The position numbers were made by a program, and so were the translations under genes. Shown here one piece after another: positions 46,845 to 57,704 of a DNA stretch of 64,000 nucleotides; position 1 is the first letter of the stretch; the number at the start of each line of letters is the position of its first letter. The notes beneath the pieces were generated by a model. The model saw only the letters and a program-made list of their open reading frames with translations, searched no databases and had not been told where the DNA came from. Source of the DNA: Garcia nutans (taxonomy: Eukaryota; Streptophyta; Magnoliopsida; Malpighiales; Euphorbiaceae); assembly GCA_947685225.1 (NCBI GenBank), contig CANTUV010000003.1:7448001-7512000 (forward strand), written 5' to 3'.

Positions 46845-47480
46845 AACCCTAAGAACTTTAATTTACTTTTTCTAAAGCTTAAAAACCTTAATTCGTTTAT
46901 TTGTTTTCCAAAAATCTTAAAATTGTTATTTTTGTTTCTTCAAAATTTTAAAACCCTAATTGAACCTGTTTCTTTTCAAAATCCTAAATTTGAGTCTGTT
47001 TCTTTCCACAAACCTAAAAACATCTTTTCTGTTTATATAAACCTAAAATCGTTTTGTTTATTTTCATAAAGTTTCATAAAATTATCAATTATTTTTTTTA
47101 AAATCCTAAAACCTAATGTATTCTTCGAAACCCTAATTCAACTCCAAAACCCAAAATAATAAATCGTAACTCCCTTAAAACCTTAAACCTAATTTTTTTA
47201 AAACCCTAATCCTTTAAACTCTAAAACCTTATAAACCTAAAATTCAAACAAGTAAGCTTAAAATTTAATATGGTAAATACAAAATAATAATCCAGTAACC
47301 GTAAATCATAAATCTAAATGTTTTAAAGTGTCCAAACTCTAATTTCATGATTTTACATCTCAAACCCTAATTTGGTTAATCAAAGAACTTTACTAACTTT
47401 TTAAATCATAAAACTTTAATCCATTTTAATTCCATTAAAACTCACAGTAGCTTAAACTTATGAATTCCAAAACCCTAAAC
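46845..47480 (+). promoter_or_regulatory. Telo-box cluster in B3 5' LTR
   Basis: Six exact AAACCCTA motifs, near 46846, 46950, 47128, 47200, 47362 and 47470, and many AAACCTAA variants, 300-930 bases after the TATA box. Conserved in B1 and B2. Confidence 0.75.
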
Positions 47481-48270
47481 ACATGAAATAAAGAAACTTA
47501 AATAGAAACAGTAGCTCTAATTTGAATCTTTATTTGCCTTATTCAATTTTATATTTGATTATGCTTTGATTTATTTATATGCTTTAATTTATTTAAGTTC
47601 AATGTTTGGTTTATCTAATTTATCATGGATGGATGTTTACTTTCTATTGATATTTAGTACCTTTGATGAATGATTTATTTATGATGAATGGTTATTTACT
47701 TTTATCGATTTATTTAGATTTCAAAATGTTGTAAGAGGTATGTTTCCACTTGGTGGGTACCTCATTAGTTAAATATCATGTAATTTAAATTGCTTTTCTA
47801 TTTTAGAACCAATGTAAAGGACATGTTTCTACCTTTCAGTGGGTGTCCTATTTAGGCATGGGATGTAAGGACATGTTTCCATCCTTGGATGGGTATCCAT
47901 ATAATTGTTTCGATTTTTAATATATCGATGCTTTATTTTTATTGTGTGTAATATGGATAATATTGTTATATTTAAGAAATTTATAATATTAAGACCTGTA
48001 AAGGAGGCCGGTTCCAATGAACCGGGCGTTGTGGGGGTGTTGGGCCATTTCTCACCTTCCCCACACGTACCCAACTTTCCGAACCCATTAGGGGGTTGGG
48101 GATTCCTTAGTAATCGAGTCATCCACCCCTTTCTTTTTCCCGACCCGTCCGGGTGGCGACTCCATTTCCTCCGGACTTAGGTCCGTGTTCTCTAAGGCCC
48201 CGAGCCTAAATAGTGCCGAAGTCGCAAGAACCATTCCACTGGGAGTGGGGGCGAAAATCCCCGCTCACAG

Positions 48271-48288
48271 TGGCGACTCCACTGGGGA
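48271..48288 (+). promoter_or_regulatory. B3 primer-binding site
   Basis: TGGCGACTCCACTGGGGA, one base after the LTR. Confidence 0.85.
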
Positions 48289-49300
48289 TAAGAGAAGTTG
48301 ATTCCGTTGGTCTTTGTATTATTCTATTCTTTCTTATAATGATATTATCCATTGCATCATATTAGATTACATTGTGTGCGTGAGTTAGGACGTCCGTGTT
48401 ACCCGTGTTGTGTTATGTAAGGGATACCATACTTTCACTCAAGGTATGGAGATCGAGCATGGCATAACCACTCATAGCCTTGTACCATTTGGTATATACT
48501 TGCTATAGGAACCTAAGCCTTTTTACCCAAAGACTAAAGCTCATGTAATTGGCCTAGCTACTTTCTTTAGGTTTTACCCCCAAATGCAAATTGTTTGACT
48601 ATGGTTAATTTATCTTGGCTTAAATCATGGCTTATTTGGTTTGTTCTTTTTTCTAATATGGCCTAAGTATATTGTAAGCTCAAAATAAATTTTTCTTTAA
48701 AATCCAAAAGACCAAAGCTATTTTCAAAACCTTTCAAGATGGTCGTTGGACATAAGACTTTTTAAAAAATAAATCAAAAATTCTTTTGCTCATGGCCCAA
48801 ATACTAAGCCCAAAATCCATTTTGTTTAAGATCTTTTTGCAATGGGCTTAGAAACAAAATTGTTTTTATCCAACCTTTTCTTAGAAAGTGCTAGCAAATT
48901 ATTTAGGTCAATTAAGAAATAACAAAAATCAATTGTGAGCCTAGTTTATACTAAGAATGATTAATGTTTTTGGCATGAATCATTAGTTATTTTTCAAGTG
49001 AGAAATCTACTTATAATAAACCTCTTAATTTAGTTTTAATCCAATATAGCATAAAAGCTACTTTAGTTGGTTAAATGGATTAAAACCTAATTAATGGGAA
49101 TTATCATAAATTGATTTCCATTTTTGAAAATATAACTATTGGTTAAAACGTCCAAGGGAATTATTTGAAGATAAGATGCCCTATGTTGGTATTTTGTTAA
49201 CCATATTACCTAGGAAAAGAGACTCGCCATTTGTGTGTGGATGTTATAAGGTTGGTAGGAATGTCCTAATTATCTTTCTTCGTTGATTGTTTGTGCATAC
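48289..49300 (+). other. B3 leader
   Basis: About 1 kb, uninterrupted here. It shows the empty forms of the A and C insertion sites of the other copies (near 48470 and 48510). No ORF. Confidence 0.8.
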
Positions 49301-50111
49301 ATGCATACATTTGCATCTCATATCATTGATCCTTTCTGGCTCACAGCCCTGGATTACAAATGTCCAAAAGCTTACAACAATCCAACCTATATCGGAGATG
49401 AAGTATCCAGCAACGACTCAATCACTTGCTCACCAAAAGCAATGGAGCCCGATCAAATTCAAAGAATGGTGGAGGAAGCCATTAATGCCAAAATGGAAGA
49501 AATAAAAGAGGCCCTAGCTGAGACCATGAAGAACCAATTGACTACAATCTTAGAAAACAATGCCGAAGCATTTGCTAGCACCAAGAAAGTCAAGGGGAAG
49601 GCTAAAGTTGATGAAGTACCTTTTGACGATGATAAGGTAATCATTGATGATGATGATTAGGCTCAATATTACCAAGATCCTCAAGACAAAAAGGAGCCAA
49701 AGGTTGTTGAGAAGGCAACTATTGAAAAGACCGAGACATCTGATGTTGAAAAGATGATTGCTGATTTAGAAAAGAAATTTGAAAAGAAACTAAAAACCGA
49801 AGAGATGTCCGAAGTTGACAAATTATTTGAGCTAGATGAAGAAGTTTCGTATAAGTTCAAGATGCCATCTTTTGCGAAGTTTGATGGAACTGGAAATCCT
49901 CATCTCCATGTGAAGCAGTATATCACTGCTATGCAGTCTACCCGAGCTACTAAGGCTCAAACTCCAAGGTACTTTATGCTTTCATTGGACCCTGTTATCC
50001 AAAATTGGTTCAATACCTTAAATGAAGGAACACAAAAGAGTTGAGATTTGCTATACAAGGCCTTCATCCAGCAATATGGGTATAATGTCGAGTTGGAAGT
50101 TACCTTAATGG
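49301..50111 (+). pseudogene. gag: B3 gag, N-terminal part
   Basis: Family B Gag from the ATG at 49301 (MHTFASHIIDPFWL) to the insertion site of F. It holds the helical segment (MEPDQIQRMVEEAINAK), the acidic run, the charged coiled-coil-like segment around KMIADLEKKFEKKLK, and the start of the Retrotrans_gag-like core (MPSFAKFDGTGNPHLHVKQY). TAG at 49658-49660 and TGA at 50042-50044 stand where B2 has Trp (TGG), so both are G-to-A changes. The frame is otherwise unbroken and carries on in frame at 60447 once F and one AATGG are removed. Confidence 0.88.
50107..50111. repeat. Target site duplication of F (left copy)
   Basis: AATGG; matched at 60442-60446. Confidence 0.97.
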
Positions 50112-51645
50112 TGTAATATCCCTATGCATGCCCTAGAAGTTTTGTTGTTGTTGTTGTTGGTTTGAATTGAGAAATGGGAAGAGAATGTTTTTGTATGGTG
50201 GTTGGGAAAGAAAAGAGGGTTTAGAGATAATTGTATATGTTGCTTATATGGTGATATATATAACATATAAAGTGGTCAAAATGGAAAGTCAAGGAAAGAG
50301 GATATTTTTGTGTTGGTTGTGAATTACTTAAATGGGTATAGATATGACAAAAGCTTAGTTAAATGGATGAGGGTATTATAGTAATTTTCTTTTGGATAAT
50401 ATTTAATGCCTATTGACTTTGTGTTTCTTGATCATTTCTTCTTATTCTTGTTGTTGGGTGGCCGGCTCATTAAAGAGAGAAGAGAGCAAGAGAACAAGTG
50501 ATGGTTTTGATGATTTCAAGTTCAAAGGGAAGGAAGTTTTCAAAGTTACAAGTTGGAGTTTCAAGGAATTTCATTATTTAGTAAGTTTGCTCTTGTTTAC
50601 CCTTGTTATTTTTGAAGTTATGCTTGAGTTGAGTTGTGATTTGATGATGGTATGATTAAGTTGCTTATGGTGTGATTTTAAGTATTGATTTTGCTTGATA
50701 GATGAGAAGTTGGGTTGGTGTTGGTGATGGAAGAGTAAGAGTTGTGTTTAGTGAAATTGTTTCTGTTTTACAATTAGTAAAGGCTGTGATTTGTATGATT
50801 TTTAATTAATTATAGAGAAATGTTTTTGAAGTGAATTTTTGATATGTTGTGTCTCTATGAGTCTAGAATGACTGAAAAATATGTTGATTCAATTTTGGAA
50901 TGGTTATGAGTTTAGAAAGATTATTTTTATTAGACCTGTTCCAGCAGGTACCTTAACTGAGACAGCTGTATTTCGGGATTTTTAATAAAATGTAGAAAAC
51001 TCATATCCAATTGAATTTTGGATATGTTTTTGCTTAGTGAGTCTAGTATTTGAGAAAAATAATTTGGAACCACGTTGATTGAATTTGATTTATGGAATTC
51101 ACAAAGTTCAGAATTGCTGCCAGGATGCAGGGCAATTGGGGCAGTCTGGTTAGGTGAACTATTTGACCAAGATTTTGTGTTCAGTTTGATCTGAAATTTT
51201 AAAGGAATGATTTTAAGATACAAAACTAAATTCTGTAAAAATTTTAGAATTTTTAGTCAAGTAGATTATTTTATACAATTTTTCAAAATAAGGATAAAAT
51301 GGAGTCTAAAACCAGAATGTACTATTCATATGGTCATTTTGCTAATATTCCTTTTGGATTAGGTTGTGAAGAGGTTGAATTGCCCTAATTGCATTGTTGA
51401 GATTGAATAATGTTATGTTATGCATTGTGAATGGTAATGTGTTTCATGAGTAATGCACATTGAAATGTTATACCAAAGATGTTATAGTGATTCAAATGAA
51501 ATATGATTGAAGCATGCATTGATGATAGGATTGAATAATAATGTGAGTGTTTAGATAATGTAATGAATATTGTATATAATGATTGCTTAACTTGCTTGTG
51601 AAAAAGAAATGAATTGAAAAGGTATTGATAAATTTAATGAACGGA

Positions 51646-51925
51646 CCTATCCGTCTCCTGCGGAACCATGCGGACCCAGTGGGTTGGGCAACCGATCTTG
51701 GACTACCGATCTGGTAGGAGGAAGGTTCGATATAGTCAGTATTATACGTACCTATTTGCCTCCTGCGGAACCATGCGGACCCATTGGAATGGGCAACCAA
51801 ACTTGGACAACCGACCTGGATGGGGAAAGGTATGTTACTGATAATGTTATACGTGCCTTTTTGCCTCCTGTGGACCCTTGGGATTGGAGGGCAACCGACC
51901 TGGTTGGGAAAGGGTACGTATATAA
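51646..51925 (+). repeat. 104-105-bp direct repeats in F 5' LTR
   Basis: Units start ACCTATCCGTCTCCTG (51646), ACCTATTTGCCTCCTG (51750) and GCCTTTTTGCCTCCTG (51855). The last is shorter. The same set is at 59239-59519. Confidence 0.9.
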
Positions 51926-52093
51926 AGTCATAGTTGTTGGCTATAATGATAAATTTAAATGAGTATAATGAATGGTGCTATTATATGAATATTGATGTGA
52001 CATTGAACAAAGCAACATATTGAATAAATAATATGCTTTTGATTGATATATGTAATTAATTTGTGACATTGCATTTTAGCATGAATTATCTTA

Positions 52094-52131
52094 CTAAGCC
52101 CTTGGCTTAGCACGATAGTGTTTAATCGCGC
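52094..52131 (+). other. Paired-hairpin module in F 5' LTR
   Basis: CTAAGCC (52094-52100), loop CTT, GGCTTAG (52104-52110), then GCACGAT (52110-52116) and ATCGCGC (52125-52131), one mismatch in the second stem. In the 3' LTR (59688-59725) the second stem is GCGCGAT/ATCGCGT. Confidence 0.88.
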
Positions 52132-52852
52132 AGGTAATAGAGCTGATAGAGTCGAACCCGAGAGTTCATCAAGACCAAGTGAGAGTAGACCTTGAAGAGT
52201 TGATTTTGGGAACTTAAAGATCAGAAGAGAATTGCCAATCATGTATACTTCTTTATATTTTGTAAAGTAATGTTTATAATGTAAAAGTATGGATATATTT
52301 AAATATGTAATCAAGTGTTTGTAAATATGTACATATTTTATAACTTCCGCTGGGTAATATTTAAATGTATATATATATAACTAATATGTTTTGTTTTATA
52401 AGTAAATGATCTACTTTTCTATAATGTATAATGATAAGGGTATTGTATCAAGTTTAAAGTGTTTTGAATATTAAGAAAACCGTAGCATCCCTATGTTTGA
52501 TGCACTTATGCTACATTGTTGTGGTTGTAGTGTGTGGGCATTGGATATGGGGGTGTTACAAGAAGTGTAAATCCTTTTTGCAGGTTGTAGTTGAGGTTAT
52601 AAGGGGGATTTATTGGAAGTGTACTGAGAATGATTTTGGTTGCATTGGTTTGTGTAAAAATATTTTCAAAAATCAGAAAAAAAAAAACAGTTTTGTCGAC
52701 ACTTGGGACTCAATTTTTAAGTGAAACTATGGCAAAATTTCTATAAAAATTGGAACTAAAATTTGACTAAGTAAAATTGGTAGCAACATTAGGTTAGTGT
52801 GGCGCCTCTACTCAGCTTACACACGTAGGTCAGGAAGGGGTGTTACAATTTT

Positions 52853-52865
52853 TGGTATCAGAGCC
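52853..52865 (+). promoter_or_regulatory. F primer-binding site (initiator tRNA-Met type)
   Basis: TGGTATCAGAGCC, five bases after the LTR; complementary to the 3' end of plant initiator tRNA-Met. Confidence 0.95.
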
Positions 52866-53013
52866 TAGGTTTGAGATTCTCAGCCTAGGTAAAATGTAAT
52901 AAAAAGAATATTTTACTTAAAAAGTTGGTTTTGAAATAATATACATGTTTGGGATTGGCAACCTCTGATCTTTAATAAGATGTAGTATGTTGTGTTTGCA
53001 GACTTAGGTTGTG

Positions 53014-54645
53014 ATGGATTCTCACTCACGTCAGTCGATTGAGGGTAGTGCCGAGAGTATCGCTCCTGCTGAGGGAGCTAGAGTTGATAGTGTTGAGGAG
53101 GCACCTGCTTCGGTGTCGGGTAGACCAGCTGGAGAGGAGGTTCCGCCAGCCTGGTTTAGACATATGATGGAAGTTATGAGACAAGCACCAGTGCAACCAG
53201 TGCCACCACCCCCTCAGCCTTTGGTATCTGTGAGGCACTATGATAAACTAAGGAAGTATGGAGCGGAGGATTTCCTTGGTACTACTGATCCAGCTGTAGC
53301 AGAACAGTGGCTTGACAAAGTACAGAGGATCTTTATTCAGTTACAAGCTACCCCTGAGGAAAAATTTGACTATGCAAGATCTTTGCTGCAGAAAGATGCC
53401 TACGATTGGTGGAAGACGGTGCCCCATTCTATGGATGATCCTCCAACACTGTCTTACACTGATTTTCTGAGGGAATTTGAGTTGAAGTATACTCCTAGGG
53501 AGTATAAAGATGGGAAGAAAAGAGAGTTTCTAGATTTGAAGCAAGATCATCGGACCGTAACTGAGTATGAAGTTGAGTTTATTCGACTGAGTCAGTATGC
53601 TGGGGGTATCATTGCTGATGAGATTGATAGATGCAGGAGGTTTGAGGAGGGATTGAGGCCCTCGATCATGTGCTTAGTGGCTGGATCCAGATATCAGGAT
53701 TTCTCACAGCTTGTGACAGCAGCTCGAAGTATAGAGCGAGCTCAAGTTATTGCAGCTGCTTCAGAAGAAGAGGTTAGGGTTAGAAGGCCCCAGTTCGAGG
53801 CAGGGTCTTCCTCTGCGAAGAGGGGTAGAGGAAGTTTTGTTCCTCGGAGTAGTAGGAGCCAGAGACCAGCTGGTAGGTCTGTGCAGTTCCAGAGACAGAG
53901 ATTTAGACCTGCAGCTTCAGTGGCAAGTGCTCCGATCCCTATGACTCAGAGATCCGCTCCACCTAGATGTGCTCAGTGTGGGGGTTATCATAGAGGTGTT
54001 TGTTGGAAGAGTGGTGGACCAGCTGTATGCTTCAGGTGTGGATCACCTGACCACTTTGTGAGAGACTGTCCTGAGAGGCAGGAGCAGATGCCAGTTGATT
54101 CTGCTGCTTCTCAAGCTAGTGTGAGGGGAGGCAGAGGAGGCAGAGGTGCCAGCCGGGGAGGTAGACCAGGATTCAGTTCTAGAGGAGGTGCTACATCCAG
54201 GGAGGGTAGACCAGAGGAGGTTGGATCTTCCCAGAGGATGTATGTTATGCAGAGGCAGCCAGATACATCGGCAGTCATAGCTGGTACTTTTTCTTTATTT
54301 AATACTCCAGTACTTGCTTTGATTGATCCGGGTTCCACGCATTCATATATTAGTGCATCTGTTTTGCCTGTATTTGATGTGCATGCTGAGTCCCTAGGAT
54401 TTGATGTGTTGGTGACAAATCCATTAGGGCATAGTGTGGTTGTGAGTAAGGTGCATAGAGATAGTGCAGTAGTGGTGCAGGGTGAGGAGTTCCTTGGGGA
54501 TTTGATTGAGATGCCATTTAAGGAATATGACATGATCTTAGGTATGGATTGGCTATCTCGACATGGAGCTGTGGTGGATTGTAAAAAGAAAATTGTTTCT
54601 TTGAGAACGGGTGATGGTAGAGAGGTGATAGTATCTAATGAGTAG
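53014..54645 (+). CDS. gag: F gag and protease part of polyprotein
   Basis: Starts at the ATG at 53014 (MDSHSRQSIEG), just after an in-frame GTG. Residues about 75-218 form the Retrotrans_gag core (HYDKLRKYGAEDFLGTTDP to CRRFEEGLRPS). A short Cys/His stretch (CAQCGGYHRGVC) comes before a full CCHC knuckle, CFRCGSPDHFVRDC, at residues 339-352 (54028-54069). Gly/Arg-rich repeats follow. The aspartic protease shows LIDPGSTHSYIS, with the active Asp at codon 438 (54325-54327). Gag packages element RNA; the protease cuts the polyprotein. The part ends in an amber codon, 54643-54645, where C has Gln (CAG). The frame then continues into RT, so this is a nonsense mutation or, less likely, a readthrough site. 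Confidence 0.93.
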   Translation: MDSHSRQSIEGSAESIAPAEGARVDSVEEAPASVSGRPAGEEVPPAWFRHMMEVMRQAPVQPVPPPPQPLVSVRHYDKLRKYGAEDFLGTTDPAVAEQWLDKVQRIFIQLQATPEEKFDYARSLLQKDAYDWWKTVPHSMDDPPTLSYTDFLREFELKYTPREYKDGKKREFLDLKQDHRTVTEYEVEFIRLSQYAGGIIADEIDRCRRFEEGLRPSIMCLVAGSRYQDFSQLVTAARSIERAQVIAAASEEEVRVRRPQFEAGSSSAKRGRGSFVPRSSRSQRPAGRSVQFQRQRFRPAASVASAPIPMTQRSAPPRCAQCGGYHRGVCWKSGGPAVCFRCGSPDHFVRDCPERQEQMPVDSAASQASVRGGRGGRGASRGGRPGFSSRGGATSREGRPEEVGSSQRMYVMQRQPDTSAVIAGTFSLFNTPVLALIDPGSTHSYISASVLPVFDVHAESLGFDVLVTNPLGHSVVVSKVHRDSAVVVQGEEFLGDLIEMPFKEYDMILGMDWLSRHGAVVDCKKKIVSLRTGDGREVIVSNE

Positions 54646-55449
54646 GAACAGCTAGCCTCCTTATTTGTTTCAGCTGTTGCAGCCAGGAGGTTGATTAGAA
54701 AGGGGTGTGAAGCCTATCTTGCTCATGTGGTAGATACTAGAGTGAAGGGTTCTTCCATTGATAGTATTGCCACAGTTGCAGAGTTCCCTGATGTTTTTCC
54801 AGAGGAGTTGCCAGGATTGCCTCCTGAGAGAGAGGTGGAGTTTGGTATTGAATTGTTGCCTGGTACCACTCCTATCTCTATTACTCCTTACAGAATGGCA
54901 CCAGCAGAATTGAGGGTGTTGAAAGTGCAATTACAGGAGTTGTTGGACAAAGGATTTATTCGCCCCAGTGTTTCTCCTTGGGGAGCTCCTGTGCTATTTG
55001 TGAAGAAGAAAGATGGTACTATGAGGTTGTGTATCGATTATAGGCAATTGAACAAGGTGACTATTAAAAATAAATATCCTTTGCCTAGAATCGATGATCT
55101 CTTTGATCAATTGAAAGGTGCAGCTGTGTTTTCTAAAATTGATTTGAGATATGGGTACCATCAGCTGAGAGTCAGAGCTGAGGATGTTCCGAAGACTGCC
55201 TTTCAGACCAGGTATGGGCATTATGAATTTCTAGTTATGCCTTTTGGTCTAACGAATGCACCTGCAGCTTTTATGGATTTGATGAATAGGGTGTTTAGGC
55301 CCTATTTGGATCAGTTTGTAGTGGTCTTCGTTGATGATATACTGGTGTATTCGCGGAATGAAGAGGAACATGATATGCATCTGCGGATTGTGTTGCAGAT
55401 TTTGAGAGAGAAGCAGTTATTTGCCAAATTGTCGAAGTGTGAATTCTAG
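54646..55449 (+). pseudogene. pol: F reverse transcriptase part of pol
   Basis: Same frame as gag. After a linker (EFPDVFPEELPGLPPEREVEF) the RT domain shows LLDKGFIRPSVSPWGAPVLF, KKDGTMRLCIDYRQLNK, FSKIDLRYGYHQ, FLVMPFGLTNAPAAFMDLM and the active site FVDD (55327-55338). It would copy element RNA into DNA in the particle. It ends at amber 55447-55449, where C has Trp (TGG) in the context KCEFWLDQV, so one G-to-A change cuts RT from RNase H. All other core residues look intact. With the upstream amber, this segment has no start of its own. Confidence 0.92.
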
Positions 55450-57657
55450 TTGGATCAAGTTGCTTTTCTCGGTCATATTGTTTCAGCGGAAGGCATTAGA
55501 GTTGATCCAAGTAAAGTTGAAGCTATTCTGAATTGGAGTCCACCCAAGTCTGTGACAGAGATTAGAAGTTTTCTGGGTTTGGCAGGCTATTACCGACGGT
55601 TTGTGAAAGGGTTTTCTTTGATAGCTACTCCACTCACCAGATTACTTCGAAAGGGAGTGAGATTTGTGTGGACAGATCAGTGTCAGGCTAGTTTTGAGCA
55701 GTTGAGAGAGTTGTTGACTCAAGCGCCTGTTCTTACTTTACCTGTTGAAGGCAAACCATATGTGATCTACAGTGATGCTTCACATAGAGGTTTGGGGTGT
55801 GTATTGATGCAGGAAGGGAAAGTTATAGCTTATGCATCTCGACAGTTGAAACCGCATGAGCTTAACTATCCGACACATGATTTGGAATTGGCTGCCATTG
55901 TGTTTGCATTAAAGATTTGGCGCCACTATCTGTTTGGGGAGAAATGTTTCATCTACACTGATCACAAGAGTTTGAAGTATTTGGGTGTCCAGAAAGAACT
56001 CAATCTTCGTCAGAGGAGATGGTTAGAATTGATTAAAGACTACAACTGCTTGATTGACTATCATCCAGGTAAAGTAAATGTTGTTGCTGATGCCTTGAGT
56101 CGGAAGTCTTTAGCTGGTTTAACAGTTTACTCGCTCTCGTTGCTTGTTGAGTTGAGAGCATTGCATGCCAGTTTTGTACCTTGTGTTGATGGTGCATTAT
56201 TGGCACAGTTGCAATTGAAGCCGATTTTGTTAGATCATATCAAAGAAGCTCAGTTGGCCGATAAGAAGATTCAGAAGATTATTTCAGATTGTAAGAATGG
56301 GAAAACAAGAGATTTTGTTGTGAAAGACGATGGGAGTCTCTGGTTTAAAAATCGATTGTGTGTACCCGATGATGCTGAATTGAAAAGAGTCATTTTAGAA
56401 GAAGCACATCAGTCAGTGTTTGCTATGCATCCGGGTAATACGAAGATGTATCATGATTTGAGACAGCATTATTGGTGGATTGGGTTGAAGAGAGACATTG
56501 CAGATTTTGTGTCGAAATGTCTCACTTGTCAGAAGGTTAAAGCAGAGCATCAAGTTCCAACCGGGTTGCTTCAACCATTGTCAGTGCCAGAATGGAAGTG
56601 GGAAAGAGTGACAATGGATTTTGTGTCTGGTTTGCCATTGACACAAAAGAAGCATGATGCTATATGGGTGATTGTGGATAGATTGACTAAGACAGCTCAT
56701 TTCCTTCCGGTTCGAATGGATTACTCTTTGGAGAAATTGGCTGAGCTGTATATCCATGAGATTGTGAAACTGCATGGTGTTCCAACTTCTTTAGTGTCTG
56801 ATCGAGATCCCAGGTTTACTTCCAGATTTTGGAAGAGTTTGCATAGTGCTTTGGGTTCTCGACTGCACTTCAGCACTGCTTTTCATCCACAGACGGATGG
56901 ACAGTCAGAGAGGGTGATACAGATTATTGAGGACATGTTGAGAAGCTGTGTCATCGATTTCTCTGGAAGTTGGGATAGGTTTTTACCTCTTGTGGAGTTT
57001 GCTTACAACAACAGTCACCAATCCAGCATTGGTATGGCACCGTTTGAAGCATTGTATGGCAGACGGTGTAGGACACCTCTTTGTTGGAATGAGCTTGGAG
57101 ATAATAAGTTGGTTGGTCCTGATTTGATTCAAGAAACTGAAGAAAAAGTAAAGTTGATTCGAGGCAGGTTAAAAGCAGCTTCAGACCGACAGAAATCTTA
57201 TGCAGATCTGAAAAGAAGAGATATAGAGTTTAATGTTGGAGATAAGGTATTTCTGAAAGTGTCTCCTTGGAAGAAGATTTTGAGGTTCGGTCGGAAAGGA
57301 AAATTGAGTCCTCGTTTCATTGGGCCGTATGAAGTGTTAGAAAGAGTTGGGCCAGTGGCGTATCGACTTGCTTTGCCACCTGAGTTGGATCGTATTCATA
57401 GTGTATTCCATGTTTCTATGTTGAGGAGATATAGGTCGGATCCATCTCATGTGTTGCCATTTGAGTCTATCAAAGTGAGCCCAGATTTGACATTTGAAGA
57501 GGAACCAGTTGCTATCTTGGCACATGATGTGAAAGAATTGAGAAACAAGCAAGTGCCATTGGTGAAGATTCTTTGGAAGAATCATGCAAAAGAAGAAGCG
57601 ACTTGGGAGAGTGAACAATCCATGCGAGAGCAATATCCGCAGTTGTTTCAGCTTTGA
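55450..57657 (+). pseudogene. pol: F RNase H, integrase and chromodomain part of pol
   Basis: 735 codons in frame with RT. RNase H: YSDASHRGLG with Asp 55774, Glu in DLELAAI, Asp 55960 in YTDHKSLKYL. Integrase: His2Cys2 finger from HPGNTKMYH to CLTC (56428-56529), then the catalytic triad Asp 56617 (TMDF), Asp 56800 (VSDRDPRF) and Glu 56908 (DGQSERV), with the usual 35 residues between the last two. C-terminal part: GKLSPRFIGPYEVLERVGP, then a chromodomain from about 57497 to 57651 with ILWKNHAKEEATWE. Chromodomains steer chromovirus integration to heterochromatin, which fits this nested setting. The stop is TGA at 57655, 47 bases before the 3' LTR. Apart from the stop before it, the segment looks functional. 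Confidence 0.93.
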
Positions 57658-57665
57658 TATCAGGT

Positions 57666-57703
57666 AATTTCGAGGACGAAATTTTCTTTTTAGAGGGGGA
57701 GAA
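57666..57703 (+). promoter_or_regulatory. F conserved near-palindrome and polypurine tract
   Basis: AATTTCGAGGACGAAATT (57666-57683) directly after the pol stop, then AGAGGGGGAGAA (57692-57703) touching the 3' LTR. Both are mirrored at the same place in C. Confidence 0.9.
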
Positions 57704-57704
57704 T

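Larger units (their letters stand above)
45735..48269 (+). repeat. B3 5' LTR
   Basis: 2.5 kb from TGTAGACCCTTAATTTTTGA to GCTCACA. Order: AT-rich start, CG-rich block with 40-42-bp repeats (45911-46035) up to 46460, TATA box 46543-46550, telo-box cluster (46845-47480), and a GC-richer end (48000-48269) with the short ORF common to all B LTRs. Confidence 0.93.
50112..52847 (+). repeat. F 5' LTR
   Basis: 2736 bp from TGTAATATCCCTATGCATGC to GGGGTGTTACA. Modules: GTT microsatellite near the start, three roughly 105-bp GC-richer repeats (51646-51925) and paired hairpins (52094-52131). Short ORFs within are not genes. Confidence 0.97.

Noticed and set aside
51955..52314. 119-codon minus-strand ORF, repeated at 59549-59908, and the ORF at 52464 and 60058
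   Set aside because: Identical only because the two F LTRs are nearly identical. No domain, and not present in related LTRs.
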